Shown here piece by piece: positions 33,928 to 42,281 of a stretch of DNA of 64,000 nucleotides. A program made the position numbers and the translations under genes. The notes under the pieces were generated by a model. It was not told the DNA's origin and did no database searches. It was given only the letters and a program-made list of their open reading frames with translations. Every line of letters begins with the position of its first letter. Positions within the stretch are counted from its first letter, which is position 1. This DNA is from JANQOH01 sp965200095. GTDB lineage: Bacteria; Pseudomonadota; Alphaproteobacteria; UBA7887. Location: contig OZ241350.1 in assembly GCA_965200095.1 (NCBI GenBank), forward strand, positions 2,480,001 through 2,544,000. The letters run 5' to 3'.

Positions 33928-35061
33928 TCACTCGGAATTGTCGGCGAAGCGGTCGAGATGGTGCGCGGCGTCGCCGAAAAACGTGTCGATCATGGTCAGC
34001 CTCTTGAAATAGTGGCCGACCTTGAGTTCGTCGGTGACCCCCATGCCGCCGTGCATCTGCACCGCCTCCTGACCGACCTTGCGGCCGGCGCGGCCGATAT
34101 GCGCCTTGGCGGCGGAGACCGCGCGGCGGCGCTCAGGGGGCGGGGAGTCGAGGCTGAGCGTCGCCATGAGGACCAGCGAACGCGCCTCCTCGCAGGCGAC
34201 GAGCATGTCCACCGCGCGGTGCTGGAGCGCCTGGAAGGAGCCGAGCGGGCGGCCGAACTGCTTGCGGGTCTTGAGATATTCGAGCGTGGTTTCGCGCAGC
34301 ACGTCCATGATCCCGACCGCCTCGGCGCACACCGCGGCGGTCGCCCGGTCCACGGTTTCCTCGATGACGGGGAAGGCGTCGCCGGCAGCGCCCAGCACGG
34401 CGTCGGCGGCGACCGCGACATTGTCGAGAGCGACCTCGGCGGCGCGCAACCCGTCGATGGTGCGGTAGGGGCGCAGCGTCAGCCCGGCAGCGCCGCGCGG
34501 CACGACGAAAAGCGAAAGGCCGTCGCGATCGGTGGTTGCGCCCGCCGTCCGCGCCGAGACGACGAGGGCGTCGGCGGCCTCGGCGTTGTGGACCACGGAC
34601 TTGCGCCCGGTCAGGGAAAAGCCTCCGTTCGCCGCCTCGGCCCGGGTCGCGACATGTTCGAGCGTATACCGCCCTTCCGGTTCGCCGTGGGCGAAGGCGA
34701 GGTGGGTTTCGCCGGCGATGAGGCCGCCGAGCAGGCGTTCGCGCTGCGCCGCGCTGCCGGCAGCGGCGATCAGCGCGCCGCCGAGGAGGACGCTCGGCGC
34801 ATAGGGTTCGACGACGAGGCCGCGGCCGAATTGCTCCATCAGCACCATGGCCGCGACGGGGTCGCCGCCAAGGCCGCCATCGGCTTCGGCAAAGGGGATG
34901 GCGAGCCACCCGAGTTCGGCGAAGACCTTCCAATTGGCGGCGTCGAAGCCGGCGTCGCTCGCCGCCAGCGCGCGGCGGGTCTCGAAACCGTATTCGTTGC
35001 GCACGAAACGCGCGACGCTGTCGGCGAGCAGCGTCTGGTCTTCGGTGTACGACAGGTCCAC
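33928..35061 (-). CDS. Acyl-CoA dehydrogenase-family protein, small subunit type
   Basis: A 377-residue acyl-CoA dehydrogenase. N-terminal helices (EDQTLLADSVARFV), the middle beta domain (AFAHGEPEGRYTLEHV, GRKSVVHNAEAAD) and the C-terminal helical domain with RKQFGRPLGSFQALQH. The GTG start at 35061 has AAGGG upstream. It follows the larger dehydrogenase by 14 bp. Adjacent, dissimilar pairs of this kind form heterotetramers in sterol side-chain degradation (FadE28/FadE29 type); the analogy is from layout. Confidence 0.85.
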   Translation of the reverse strand: MDLSYTEDQTLLADSVARFVRNEYGFETRRALAASDAGFDAANWKVFAELGWLAIPFAEADGGLGGDPVAAMVLMEQFGRGLVVEPYAPSVLLGGALIAAAGSAAQRERLLGGLIAGETHLAFAHGEPEGRYTLEHVATRAEAANGGFSLTGRKSVVHNAEAADALVVSARTAGATTDRDGLSLFVVPRGAAGLTLRPYRTIDGLRAAEVALDNVAVAADAVLGAAGDAFPVIEETVDRATAAVCAEAVGIMDVLRETTLEYLKTRKQFGRPLGSFQALQHRAVDMLVACEEARSLVLMATLSLDSPPPERRRAVSAAKAHIGRAGRKVGQEAVQMHGGMGVTDELKVGHYFKRLTMIDTFFGDAAHHLDRFADNSE

Positions 35062-35075
35062 CCCTTGCGCTCCCG

Positions 35076-36275
35076 TTACAGTCCGAGCACGAATTTGGCC
35101 AGGATGCCCTTCTGGATCTCGTTGGTCCCGCCATAGATCGACGCCTTGCGCCAGTTGAAATAGCGCGGGGCGGCGCCGGCGGCGTAGTCGGGGCCGACGG
35201 GCTCCTCGTTCCAGCCGTCCCTGAGCGCGTCGGGGATATAGGGGTTGGCGTAGGCGCCGACCGCCTCGAGATGCAGTTCGGTAAGGCGCTGCTGCACCTC
35301 GGTGCCGCGGATCTTGAGGATGTTCGCCTCCGTGCCCGGCTCCTTGCCGGCGGCCCGGCGGCTGAGGGCGCGCAGTTCGGTGAATTCGAGGGCCAGGAGG
35401 TCGATCTCGACGGCGGCGATCTTCTCGCGGAAGCGATGGTCCCCGGCGAGCGGGCGGCCGTTCGTCTTTTCGCTGTGCGCGACCTGCTTGAGCCGCGCGA
35501 GCTGCTTCCTCGAGCGCCCGACATCGGCGATCCCCGCGCGTTCGAAACTCAGCAGGAACTTGGCGTAGGTCCAGCCCCGGTTCTCCTCGCCGACAAGGTT
35601 GCGGACGGGGACCCGCACCTCGTCGAAAAAGACATCGTTGATCTCCTGCCCGCCGTCGATGGTGACGATCGGGCGCACGTCGACTCCGGGGCTGCGCATG
35701 TCGATAAGGAGGAACGATATCCCCTGCTGCGGCTTCGGCGCGTCCGGGTCGGTGCGCACCAGGCAGAATATCCAGTCGGCCCATTGCGCCGATGTGGTCC
35801 ATGTCTTCTGACCGGTCACGACGTAATCGTCGCCGTCGCGGACGGCGCGCGTGCGCAGGCCGGCGAGGTCGGAGCCGGCGCCGGGTTCCGAATATCCCTG
35901 GCACCACCAGTCGTCGGCGGAGAGGATGCGCGGCAGAAAGCGCGCCTTCTGCGCATCGTCCCCGAAGGTGAAGATCACCGGCCCGACCATGGAAACGCCG
36001 AAGGGCATGACGCGCGGCGCGTCCGCCGCGGCGATCTCGGAGTCGAAAAGGTAGCGCTGCACCGGGGTCCAGCCGGGACCGCCATGCTCGCGGGGCCATG
36101 CGGGCGCCGCCCAGCCCTTTTCGTAGAGGATGCGGTGCCACGTCACGTAGTCCTCGCGGCCGAGAGCGAGCCCGCCCTCGACCCGCCGCCGGATGTCGGG
36201 CGGCAGGCGCGCGGCGACGAACTCCCGCACCTCGGCGCGGAACGCCTTGTCGGCGGCGCTCAATTCGATATGCAT
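35076..36275 (-). CDS. Acyl-CoA dehydrogenase-family protein
   Basis: A 399-residue acyl-CoA dehydrogenase: WPREHGGPGWTPVQ in the N-domain, the FAD/substrate signature CQGYSEPGAGSDLAGL, KTWTTSAQWADW, and the C-terminal YGGTNEIQKGILAKFVLGL. The Glu of TNEIQ does not by itself prove activity. It leads a probable operon with the second dehydrogenase and an SDR. ATG start at 36275; an ill-defined promoter region lies upstream. Confidence 0.92.
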   Translation of the reverse strand: MHIELSAADKAFRAEVREFVAARLPPDIRRRVEGGLALGREDYVTWHRILYEKGWAAPAWPREHGGPGWTPVQRYLFDSEIAAADAPRVMPFGVSMVGPVIFTFGDDAQKARFLPRILSADDWWCQGYSEPGAGSDLAGLRTRAVRDGDDYVVTGQKTWTTSAQWADWIFCLVRTDPDAPKPQQGISFLLIDMRSPGVDVRPIVTIDGGQEINDVFFDEVRVPVRNLVGEENRGWTYAKFLLSFERAGIADVGRSRKQLARLKQVAHSEKTNGRPLAGDHRFREKIAAVEIDLLALEFTELRALSRRAAGKEPGTEANILKIRGTEVQQRLTELHLEAVGAYANPYIPDALRDGWNEEPVGPDYAAGAAPRYFNWRKASIYGGTNEIQKGILAKFVLGL

Positions 36276-36342
36276 GGCCTCTCGTCGTCCGGCGGAAGGC
36301 GCGATTCCCGTCCCATTATAGGCCCCGGACGGCGAAACGAAA

Positions 36343-36399
36343 GACTGTCCCCGACATGCGGCTTGTCCGGCCCGGGCGCCGAACGTTCTGTCCGGATCG
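36343..36399. repeat. Short dispersed repeat, second copy
   Basis: Reverse complement of the unit at 10501-10558: GCGATCCGGACAGAACG, a variable spacer, then CCGGACAA and GGGACAG. It occupies the intergenic space between the acyl-CoA dehydrogenase and the CBS gene. Two degenerate copies only in this window; origin unknown. Confidence 0.5.
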
Positions 36400-36420
36400 C
36401 GAACCTTCCGTTCCGGGCGG

Positions 36421-36846
36421 CTAGGCCTGAATATATTCGCGCAGCTGGGTGGCCTCGCGCTCGACGCTTTCGAGCCGGCCCTTGACGGCGTCGCCGATGC
36501 TGACGATCCCCGCCAGCGCGCCCCCGTCGAGCACCGGAAGGTGGCGGATGCGGCGTCGCGTCATCGACGCCATCACCTCGTCGAGGGACGTGTCGGGCGT
36601 GCAGGTCACCACATCGGCGGTCATCAGGTCGCGCACAAGGGCTTGCAGGCAATCGACGCCGCGTTCGGCGACGGCATAGAGGATGTCGCGTTCCGACACC
36701 ACGCCGACCACCGCGCCCGCATCGGCGACCACGGCGGCGCCGATGCGCCGCGCGACGAGTTCGCGCGCCAGTTCGGATACCGGGGCGTCCGGCGCCACCG
36801 TGAACACTTCCGCGCCCTTGTCCCTGAGTATGTCTCGCACATACAT
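36421..36846 (-). CDS. CBS-domain protein
   Basis: A 141-residue protein consisting of two CBS domains (VFTVAPDAPVSELAREL, then VSERDILYAV; TCTPDTSLDEVMASM, then GIVSIGDAVKG). Stand-alone CBS pairs bind adenine nucleotides and regulate other proteins. Starts MYVRDIL at 36846. Neighbours give no clue to its partner. Confidence 0.92.
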   Translation of the reverse strand: MYVRDILRDKGAEVFTVAPDAPVSELARELVARRIGAAVVADAGAVVGVVSERDILYAVAERGVDCLQALVRDLMTADVVTCTPDTSLDEVMASMTRRRIRHLPVLDGGALAGIVSIGDAVKGRLESVEREATQLREYIQA

Positions 36847-36937
36847 CGCTCGTCTCCGCGCGCTCTACGCTTCACGATCGCCGCCGAACATAACCGAACC
36901 CGCGCGGCGGGAACACGGTCGGCGGCGCTTCCGGGGG

Positions 36938-38335
36938 CTATTCGCCATTGAACAGCGGGGCGACGGGGGCGAGTTCCGGGATTTCGGAAATCGCGTCGCG
37001 GGCCTCGCGCGCGAGGTCCGGGACGCTGTCGATCCCCAGGCGCCGCGCCGTGAGCGCGCCGACGGCTTCAAGCAGCCCCCAGGCTTCGACGATGGCGTCG
37101 CGCTTCGCCGAGAGGGCCTGTATCCGCCGCTCCACGAGCGCGCGCTCGGCGTCGAGCACTTCGCGCGTCGTGCGTTCGCCGATCTCCGCTTCGCGCCGGA
37201 TCCCGGCGAGGGCGGCGCGCGAGGCGGACGCCGACGCCTCGAGCGCCGCGAAACGCCGGCGCGCCGATTCCAGCCTCCGCCAGGAGCGTTCCGCGCCCTG
37301 CGCCGCGTCGCGCTCGGCCGCCGCCAGTTCGCCGCGGCGCTGTTCGACCGCCCGTCGCGCCTCGCGCAACCGCGCTTTCGCGGCGCCCGCCCGGTAGAGC
37401 GGCAGGGCCAGCACCACGTTCAGACTGGCGTCGGCCTTCGGCGCCGGGATCGGGAAAGGCACCGAGGTTTCGATGACGCCGTCGTGGCGGTTGTAGGCGC
37501 CGCGGAGGTCGAGGCTCGGCATGGCTTCGGCGGCGACGACGCGCACCCTGTGTTCGGCGGCGCGCAGGGCCTGCGCCGCCGCGCGGACGGCGGGCCGGTC
37601 GCGTCGCGCCGCCTCGCGAGCCGCCGCCAGCGTTTCCGGAAGGCCCGGGGGCTCGCCCTCGGCCTCCAGCGCGCCGGGCGGCTCGCCCACCAGGCTTTCG
37701 AGCAGGGCGCGCTGGATATCGAACTCGGCGCGCGCCGCCGCCGCTTCCGCCAGGGCGGACTCGCGCTCGGCCTCCGCCTGGGCGACATCGGCCCGGGTGC
37801 GGTCGCCGACCCCGAATTGCGCGGCGGTGTCGCGGATACGCTCGTCGAAGGCGGCGAGGGCGTCGGCGCGCAGACGGACCGTGTGGCCGGCTCTCAACAT
37901 GTCGAGATAGGCCACGGCGACCCGCAGGAACACCGTCTGTTCGGTTTCCTCCACCTGCGCATGGCCTTGCGCGACCGCGGCCCGCGCCTGGCGCAGGGCG
38001 GCGGTGCTTCCGCCGCCGCTGTAAAGGTTCTGCGTCCAGACCAGCCCCGCCGACCGGTTCCGGCTCTCGCTGAAGACCGCAGAGGGGTATTCGGTGCGGT
38101 TGCGGGTATAGCGGGCGTTGAACTCTACCGTCGGGAGCCACGCCGAGACGGCCAGCGGCAGGCCCTCATGCCGCGCCCGCGCGGCCTCGCGCGCGGCGCG
38201 CAAGCCCGGATCGGCGCGCGCCGCCAGGGCAAAAGATTCCTCAATGGACAATGCGCCGGCGGGCGGCGCCGGCCCCCACGACGCGAAATACATCGCGAGG
38301 GCGGCAATGCCCCGGATCGGCGTTGCCGCTCTCAT
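36938..38335 (-). CDS. TolC-family outer-membrane efflux protein
   Basis: A 465-residue outer-membrane factor. A signal peptide (AALAMYFASWGPAPPAGA) is followed by two structural repeats with long coiled helices and NRSAGLVWTQNLYSGG in the first barrel strand pair; Ala- and Arg-rich helices form the periplasmic tunnel. Related to the type I secretion OMF class. The partner ABC exporter and membrane fusion protein are not next to it. It follows, on the same strand, a small gene encoding a double-glycine-type leader peptide. Confidence 0.9.
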   Translation of the reverse strand: MRAATPIRGIAALAMYFASWGPAPPAGALSIEESFALAARADPGLRAAREAARARHEGLPLAVSAWLPTVEFNARYTRNRTEYPSAVFSESRNRSAGLVWTQNLYSGGGSTAALRQARAAVAQGHAQVEETEQTVFLRVAVAYLDMLRAGHTVRLRADALAAFDERIRDTAAQFGVGDRTRADVAQAEAERESALAEAAAARAEFDIQRALLESLVGEPPGALEAEGEPPGLPETLAAAREAARRDRPAVRAAAQALRAAEHRVRVVAAEAMPSLDLRGAYNRHDGVIETSVPFPIPAPKADASLNVVLALPLYRAGAAKARLREARRAVEQRRGELAAAERDAAQGAERSWRRLESARRRFAALEASASASRAALAGIRREAEIGERTTREVLDAERALVERRIQALSAKRDAIVEAWGLLEAVGALTARRLGIDSVPDLAREARDAISEIPELAPVAPLFNGE

Positions 38336-38441
38336 CGTTCAATCCGTTCCCGGCGCCCGGCCCCCGCCGGCGGGAGAAGAAACCGGCGCCGCTCCTGCCC
38401 CCGAGAGGCCGCGGCCTCCCGGGGCGCGGAACCGGGCGGCG

Positions 38442-38630
38442 CTAGGTCCGCCGCGTGAACCGCCCGGTGGTGGGGTCGTAGTTCCAGTCGTCGAGGTTGA
38501 AATTCGAGATACGACGCCCGCCGCCGCCATGGTCGGCGCCGGTGACCTTGTCGAGTTCCTTGTCGGACATTTCGCGGTTCCGCCCTTCCTCGCTCACCGC
38601 TTCGGGCGCTTCCTTGGTCTTGTGAGTCAT
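38442..38630 (-). CDS. Small peptide with double-glycine-like leader
   Basis: A 62-residue peptide with AGGA as a strong ribosome site. The N-terminal half ends in EMSDKELDKVTGA, the pattern of leader peptides cleaved after GG/GA by C39 peptidase exporters; the remainder (DHGGGGRRISNFN, then DWNYDPTTGRFTRRT) is Gly- and Arg-rich without cysteines. It could be a bacteriocin or RiPP precursor, or a small housekeeping protein of alphaproteobacteria that shares this leader. No modification enzyme is next to it; a TolC-like gene follows by about 100 bp. Confidence 0.65.
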   Translation of the reverse strand: MTHKTKEAPEAVSEEGRNREMSDKELDKVTGADHGGGGRRISNFNLDDWNYDPTTGRFTRRT

Positions 38631-38753
38631 CGTCGTTCCTCCGCATTCCTCGTATCCGATGGCTATTCCTACATCAATCCGTGTTCGTTGTCAATGTCGA
38701 ACCCAGGTTCTCCCTGTACCGCGCCGTCGCTCCCCGGTAAAACCGCGCCGCCG

Positions 38754-39458
38754 TCAACCGCCGTTATCGGTGGCCTCCAGCGCGTAGCCGGCCGAACGCA
38801 CGGTGCGGATCGCGTCCCGCGCGCCGCCGTCGTTGAGCGCCTTGCGCAGGCGCCGGATGTGCACGTCGACGGTGCGCGACTCGACGAAAATGTCGCGTCC
38901 CCACACCGCATCGAGCAATTGTTCGCGGCTGAACACGCGGCGCGGGTGTTCGAGGAAGTGGCGCAGAAGGCGGTATTCGGTCGGCGCGAGGTCGATCCGG
39001 CGGCCGCCGCGGTAGACGCGGAAGGTCTCCAGGTCCATTTCGATGTCCGCGTGAGCCAGACGCGCCGCGCCGAGGGCGGGGCGGGCGCGGCGCAGCACCG
39101 CGCGCACCCGCGCGACGAGCTCGCTCGGCGAAAACGGCTTGGGGACGTAATCGTCGGCGCCGCTGTCGAGACCGCGCACCCGGTCCTCTTCCTCGGCGCG
39201 CGCCGTGAGCATGATGACCGGCAGGGAGCGCGTTGCGGGAGACCGCCGCAGACTGCGGCAGATCTCCAGCCCCGAAACCGAGGGCAGCATCCAGTCGAGG
39301 ATCGCCACGTCGGGCGGGGCTTCGGCGACCATGGCGAGCGCCTCCTCGCCGTCGCCGGTCGCCCGGACGGCGAACCCCTCGCGCTCCAGGTTGTAGCGCA
39401 GCATGGTGACGATATCCTCTTCGTCCTCGACGAGGAGGACGGACGGGCGCACCCTCAT
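38754..39458 (-). CDS. phoB: Phosphate regulon response regulator PhoB
   Basis: A 234-residue OmpR/PhoB-type regulator. Receiver: acidic pair at E11 and D12, phosphorylation site D55 (AILDWMLP), K107 (VPKPFSP). DNA-binding winged helix: LAPTEYRLLRHFLEHPRRVFSREQ and RTVDVHIRRLRKAL. The last gene of the pho cluster; its ATG overlaps the phoU stop (ATGA). Confidence 0.94.
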   Translation of the reverse strand: MRVRPSVLLVEDEEDIVTMLRYNLEREGFAVRATGDGEEALAMVAEAPPDVAILDWMLPSVSGLEICRSLRRSPATRSLPVIMLTARAEEEDRVRGLDSGADDYVPKPFSPSELVARVRAVLRRARPALGAARLAHADIEMDLETFRVYRGGRRIDLAPTEYRLLRHFLEHPRRVFSREQLLDAVWGRDIFVESRTVDVHIRRLRKALNDGGARDAIRTVRSAGYALEATDNGG

Positions 39459-40174
39459 TGCGCCGCCTCGTCGCCGGCGAAGGTCGCCGTGTCGTCGGAT
39501 TTCGGACGCTCGCCCAGGCTGCGTTCGCCGGTCTGGCGGAAGCACACCGCCTCGGCGACATTGGTGGCGTGGTCGGCAATGCGCTCGAGGTTCTTCGCTG
39601 CGAACGCCAGGTGCATACAGGGCGTAATGTTCCGCGGGTCCTCGATCATGTAGGTGAGCAACTGGCGAAACAGGCCGTTGTGCATTTCGTCGATGTCGCG
39701 GTCGCCTCGCCACACGCGCTCGGCCTTGGCGATGTCCTGCTGGACGTAGGCGTCGAGGACATCGGTGACCATCGTCCTCACGCGCGACGCCATGCCGGGG
39801 AGCAGCCACAGCGACCCGATTTCGCGGGTCTGGGCGAGGGCGATGGAGCGCTTGGCGATGTTGGCGGCGAGGTCGCCCATGCGTTCCAGGTCGGCGGCGA
39901 CCCGCAACGCGCCGATGATGCCTCGCAGGTCGATCGCCATCGGTTGCCGCAACGCCAGGACGGTGACGGCGACCCCCTCGAGCTCGCGCTCCATGGCGTC
40001 GATCTCCGCATCGCGGTCGATGACGCTGCGGGCGATGTCGCTGTCGCGCGTCGTCATGGCGCGCGTCGCCCGGACGATCTGGCTCTCCACCAGCCCTCCC
40101 ATCCGCGACACCAGGCTCGTCAGGCGCTCGAGGTCCTCGTCGTAGGACTGGACCGTGTGTTCGGCTTCCGCCAT
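39455..40174 (-). CDS. phoU: Phosphate transport regulator PhoU
   Basis: A 239-residue PhoU: two three-helix repeats each with the metal-binding ExxxD-type motif (DLERMGDLAANIAK and NLERIADHATNVAE). PhoU links the Pst transporter to PhoR and silences the regulon in high phosphate. ATG 40174, 23 bp after pstB; its stop overlaps the phoB start. Confidence 0.95.
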   Translation of the reverse strand: MAEAEHTVQSYDEDLERLTSLVSRMGGLVESQIVRATRAMTTRDSDIARSVIDRDAEIDAMERELEGVAVTVLALRQPMAIDLRGIIGALRVAADLERMGDLAANIAKRSIALAQTREIGSLWLLPGMASRVRTMVTDVLDAYVQQDIAKAERVWRGDRDIDEMHNGLFRQLLTYMIEDPRNITPCMHLAFAAKNLERIADHATNVAEAVCFRQTGERSLGERPKSDDTATFAGDEAAQ

Positions 40175-40197
40175 GCGCGTTCCCTTCCGAAGCCCCG

Positions 40198-40992
40198 CTA
40201 GCCGAAGCGGCCGGTGATGTAGTCCTGGGTCCGCCCTTCGCGCGGGGTGGTGAACAGCGTCCCCGTATCGTCGTATTCGACCAGTTCGCCGAGATGGAAA
40301 AAGGCCGTGCGCTGCGACACCCGCGCCGCCTGCTGCATGTTGTGGGTGACGATGACGATGGCGTAGCGCGAGCGCAGTTCGTCCACGAGTTCCTCGATGC
40401 GCGCCGTGGCGATGGGGTCGAGCGCCGAGCAGGGCTCGTCCATCAGGATGACATCGGGGTCGATGGCGATCGCCCGGGCGATGCACAGCCGTTGCTGCTG
40501 TCCCCCCGACACGCTCGTACCCGGCTGGTCGAGACGGTCGCTCACCTCGTCCCACAGGCCGGCGCGGCGCAGGCTGGTCTCGACGATGTCGTCGAGTTCG
40601 CCGCGGCTGTCGCCGAGCCCGTGAATGCGCGGACCGTAGGCGACGTTCTCGTAGATCGATTTCGGAAACGGGTTGGGCTTCTGGAACACCATGCCGACCC
40701 GCGTGCGCAGGCGCACGACATCCACCGCGCGGTCGTAGATGTCGGCGCCGTCGAGCCGGATGTCGCCCGTGACCCGGCACGACGCGATGGTGTCGTTCAT
40801 GCGGTTGAAACAGCGCAGGAATGTCGACTTGCCGCAGCCCGACGGGCCGATGAACGCGGTAACGCGGCGGTCTGGGATGTCGATGCTCACATCGCGGATG
40901 GCGTGGTTGTCGCCGTAGAAGACGTTGACGCCACGCGCCTCGATCCTCGTTCGCGCGGGCGCGGCGGGCGCGTTCGGGTCGCCGGTCGTCAT
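40198..40992 (-). CDS. pstB: Phosphate ABC transporter ATP-binding protein PstB
   Basis: A 264-residue ATPase of the Pst transporter: Walker A GPSGCGKST at 49-57, signature SVSGGQQQRLCIARA, Walker B VILMDEPCSALDP and the switch His in VTHNMQQA. It begins with ATG 40992, 2 bp after the pstA stop, in the operon pstS-pstC-pstA-pstB-phoU-phoB. Confidence 0.97.
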   Translation of the reverse strand: MTTGDPNAPAAPARTRIEARGVNVFYGDNHAIRDVSIDIPDRRVTAFIGPSGCGKSTFLRCFNRMNDTIASCRVTGDIRLDGADIYDRAVDVVRLRTRVGMVFQKPNPFPKSIYENVAYGPRIHGLGDSRGELDDIVETSLRRAGLWDEVSDRLDQPGTSVSGGQQQRLCIARAIAIDPDVILMDEPCSALDPIATARIEELVDELRSRYAIVIVTHNMQQAARVSQRTAFFHLGELVEYDDTGTLFTTPREGRTQDYITGRFG

Positions 40993-40994
40993 GT

Positions 40995-42281
40995 TCACCA
41001 CCGCCGCTCGTATTTTCGCCGCAGCCACACGGCGGCCGCATTCATGCACACGAGAAAGCCGAGCAGCACCAGGACAGCGGCCGCGGTGCGTTCGACGAAG
41101 GCGCGTTCGGGGCTGTCTCCCCAGATGAATATCTGCACCGGCAGCGCGGTCGCCGAATCGAGCGGCCCCGCCGGCGTGTCGGCGATGAACGCCACCATCC
41201 CGATCATCAACAGCGGCGCCGTCTCGCCCAGCGCCCGCGCCGCGCCGACGATCGAGCCGGTGAGGATGCCCGGCATCGCCAGCGGCAACGTGTGGTGCAG
41301 CACCGCCTGCATGTCGGACGCGCCGACCGCCAGCGCGGCCTCGCGGATCGACGCCGGCACCGCCTGAAGCGCGGCGCGCGACGCGATGATCACCGTCGGC
41401 AGGGTCATCAGCGCCAGCACCAGCCCGCCGACCAGCGGCGCCGAGCGGGGCATCCCGAAGACGCCGAGGAACACCGCAAGTCCGAGCAGGCCGAACACGA
41501 TGGACGGCACCGCCGCCAGATTGTTGATGTTGACCTCGACCAGGTCGGTCCAGCGGTTCCGGGGCGCGAATTCCTCGAGCCAGATGGCGGCGAGGACGCC
41601 GACCGGAACGCTGACGGCGAGACAGACGACGATGGTCCAGAACGACCCCACGGCCGCGCCCCACACGCCCGCGAGTTCGGGCTCGCGCGAATCGGCGGCG
41701 GAGAAGAAGCGCGCGTTGAAGCGCAGCGCCACCCGTCCCTCCGCCGCCAGGGCGTCGACCCAGGCCAATTGCCGGTCGCTGACGGGGCGCAGCGTTTCGT
41801 CCGCCTCGCGCGGGAATTTGCCCTTGACGAGCATGTCCACGTCGTCGGAGGCGAGCAGTGCGACCTCCCGCGTTTCGCCGATCAGCGAGCGGTCGGCGAG
41901 GACCATGTCGCGGAGCTGGAGATCGGTCCCCGAGCTCACGAGGCGGCCGAGTTCGCGCCGCTCGCGCCGCCCCTGGACTTCGGGGAAACGCTCGCGCAGT
42001 GCGCGGCGCACCAGACCGGCGTAATCCGCCTTGCGGACCGCCTCGCGCGCGCCCGTCCCATCGGGGTCTATGACCGAAGGGTCGAACGTCACCGGCAGGG
42101 AGATCGTCGTTTGCCGGAAGGCGCTGTAGCCCCGGTGGACGACGCTGGCGACAAGCGCGGCGAGCACCGACAGGGCAAGGACGACGGCGAGGACTCCGAA
42201 AGCGCGAAAGCGCCGCTCTGCGGCGTGTCGCCGTTTCAGGCGGAGGTCCCCGTCGCGCTTGCGCCGCGGCCCCGGAGTCAC
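40995..42281 (-). CDS. pstA: Phosphate ABC transporter permease PstA
   Basis: A 428-residue permease. After one N-terminal membrane helix, a soluble insert of about 150 residues (DUF3333-like, a feature of alphaproteobacterial PstA) precedes the five-helix permease core with the EAA-like loop GASDMQAVLHHTLPLAMPGI. The GTG start at 42281 overlaps the pstC stop (GTGA). Works with PstC in the inner membrane. Confidence 0.94.
   Translation of the reverse strand: MTPGPRRKRDGDLRLKRRHAAERRFRAFGVLAVVLALSVLAALVASVVHRGYSAFRQTTISLPVTFDPSVIDPDGTGAREAVRKADYAGLVRRALRERFPEVQGRRERRELGRLVSSGTDLQLRDMVLADRSLIGETREVALLASDDVDMLVKGKFPREADETLRPVSDRQLAWVDALAAEGRVALRFNARFFSAADSREPELAGVWGAAVGSFWTIVVCLAVSVPVGVLAAIWLEEFAPRNRWTDLVEVNINNLAAVPSIVFGLLGLAVFLGVFGMPRSAPLVGGLVLALMTLPTVIIASRAALQAVPASIREAALAVGASDMQAVLHHTLPLAMPGILTGSIVGAARALGETAPLLMIGMVAFIADTPAGPLDSATALPVQIFIWGDSPERAFVERTAAAVLVLLGFLVCMNAAAVWLRRKYERRW

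Noticed and set aside
36938..38630. Complete type I secretion system
   Set aside because: Only a TolC-like protein and a leader peptide candidate are present; no ABC exporter or membrane fusion protein.
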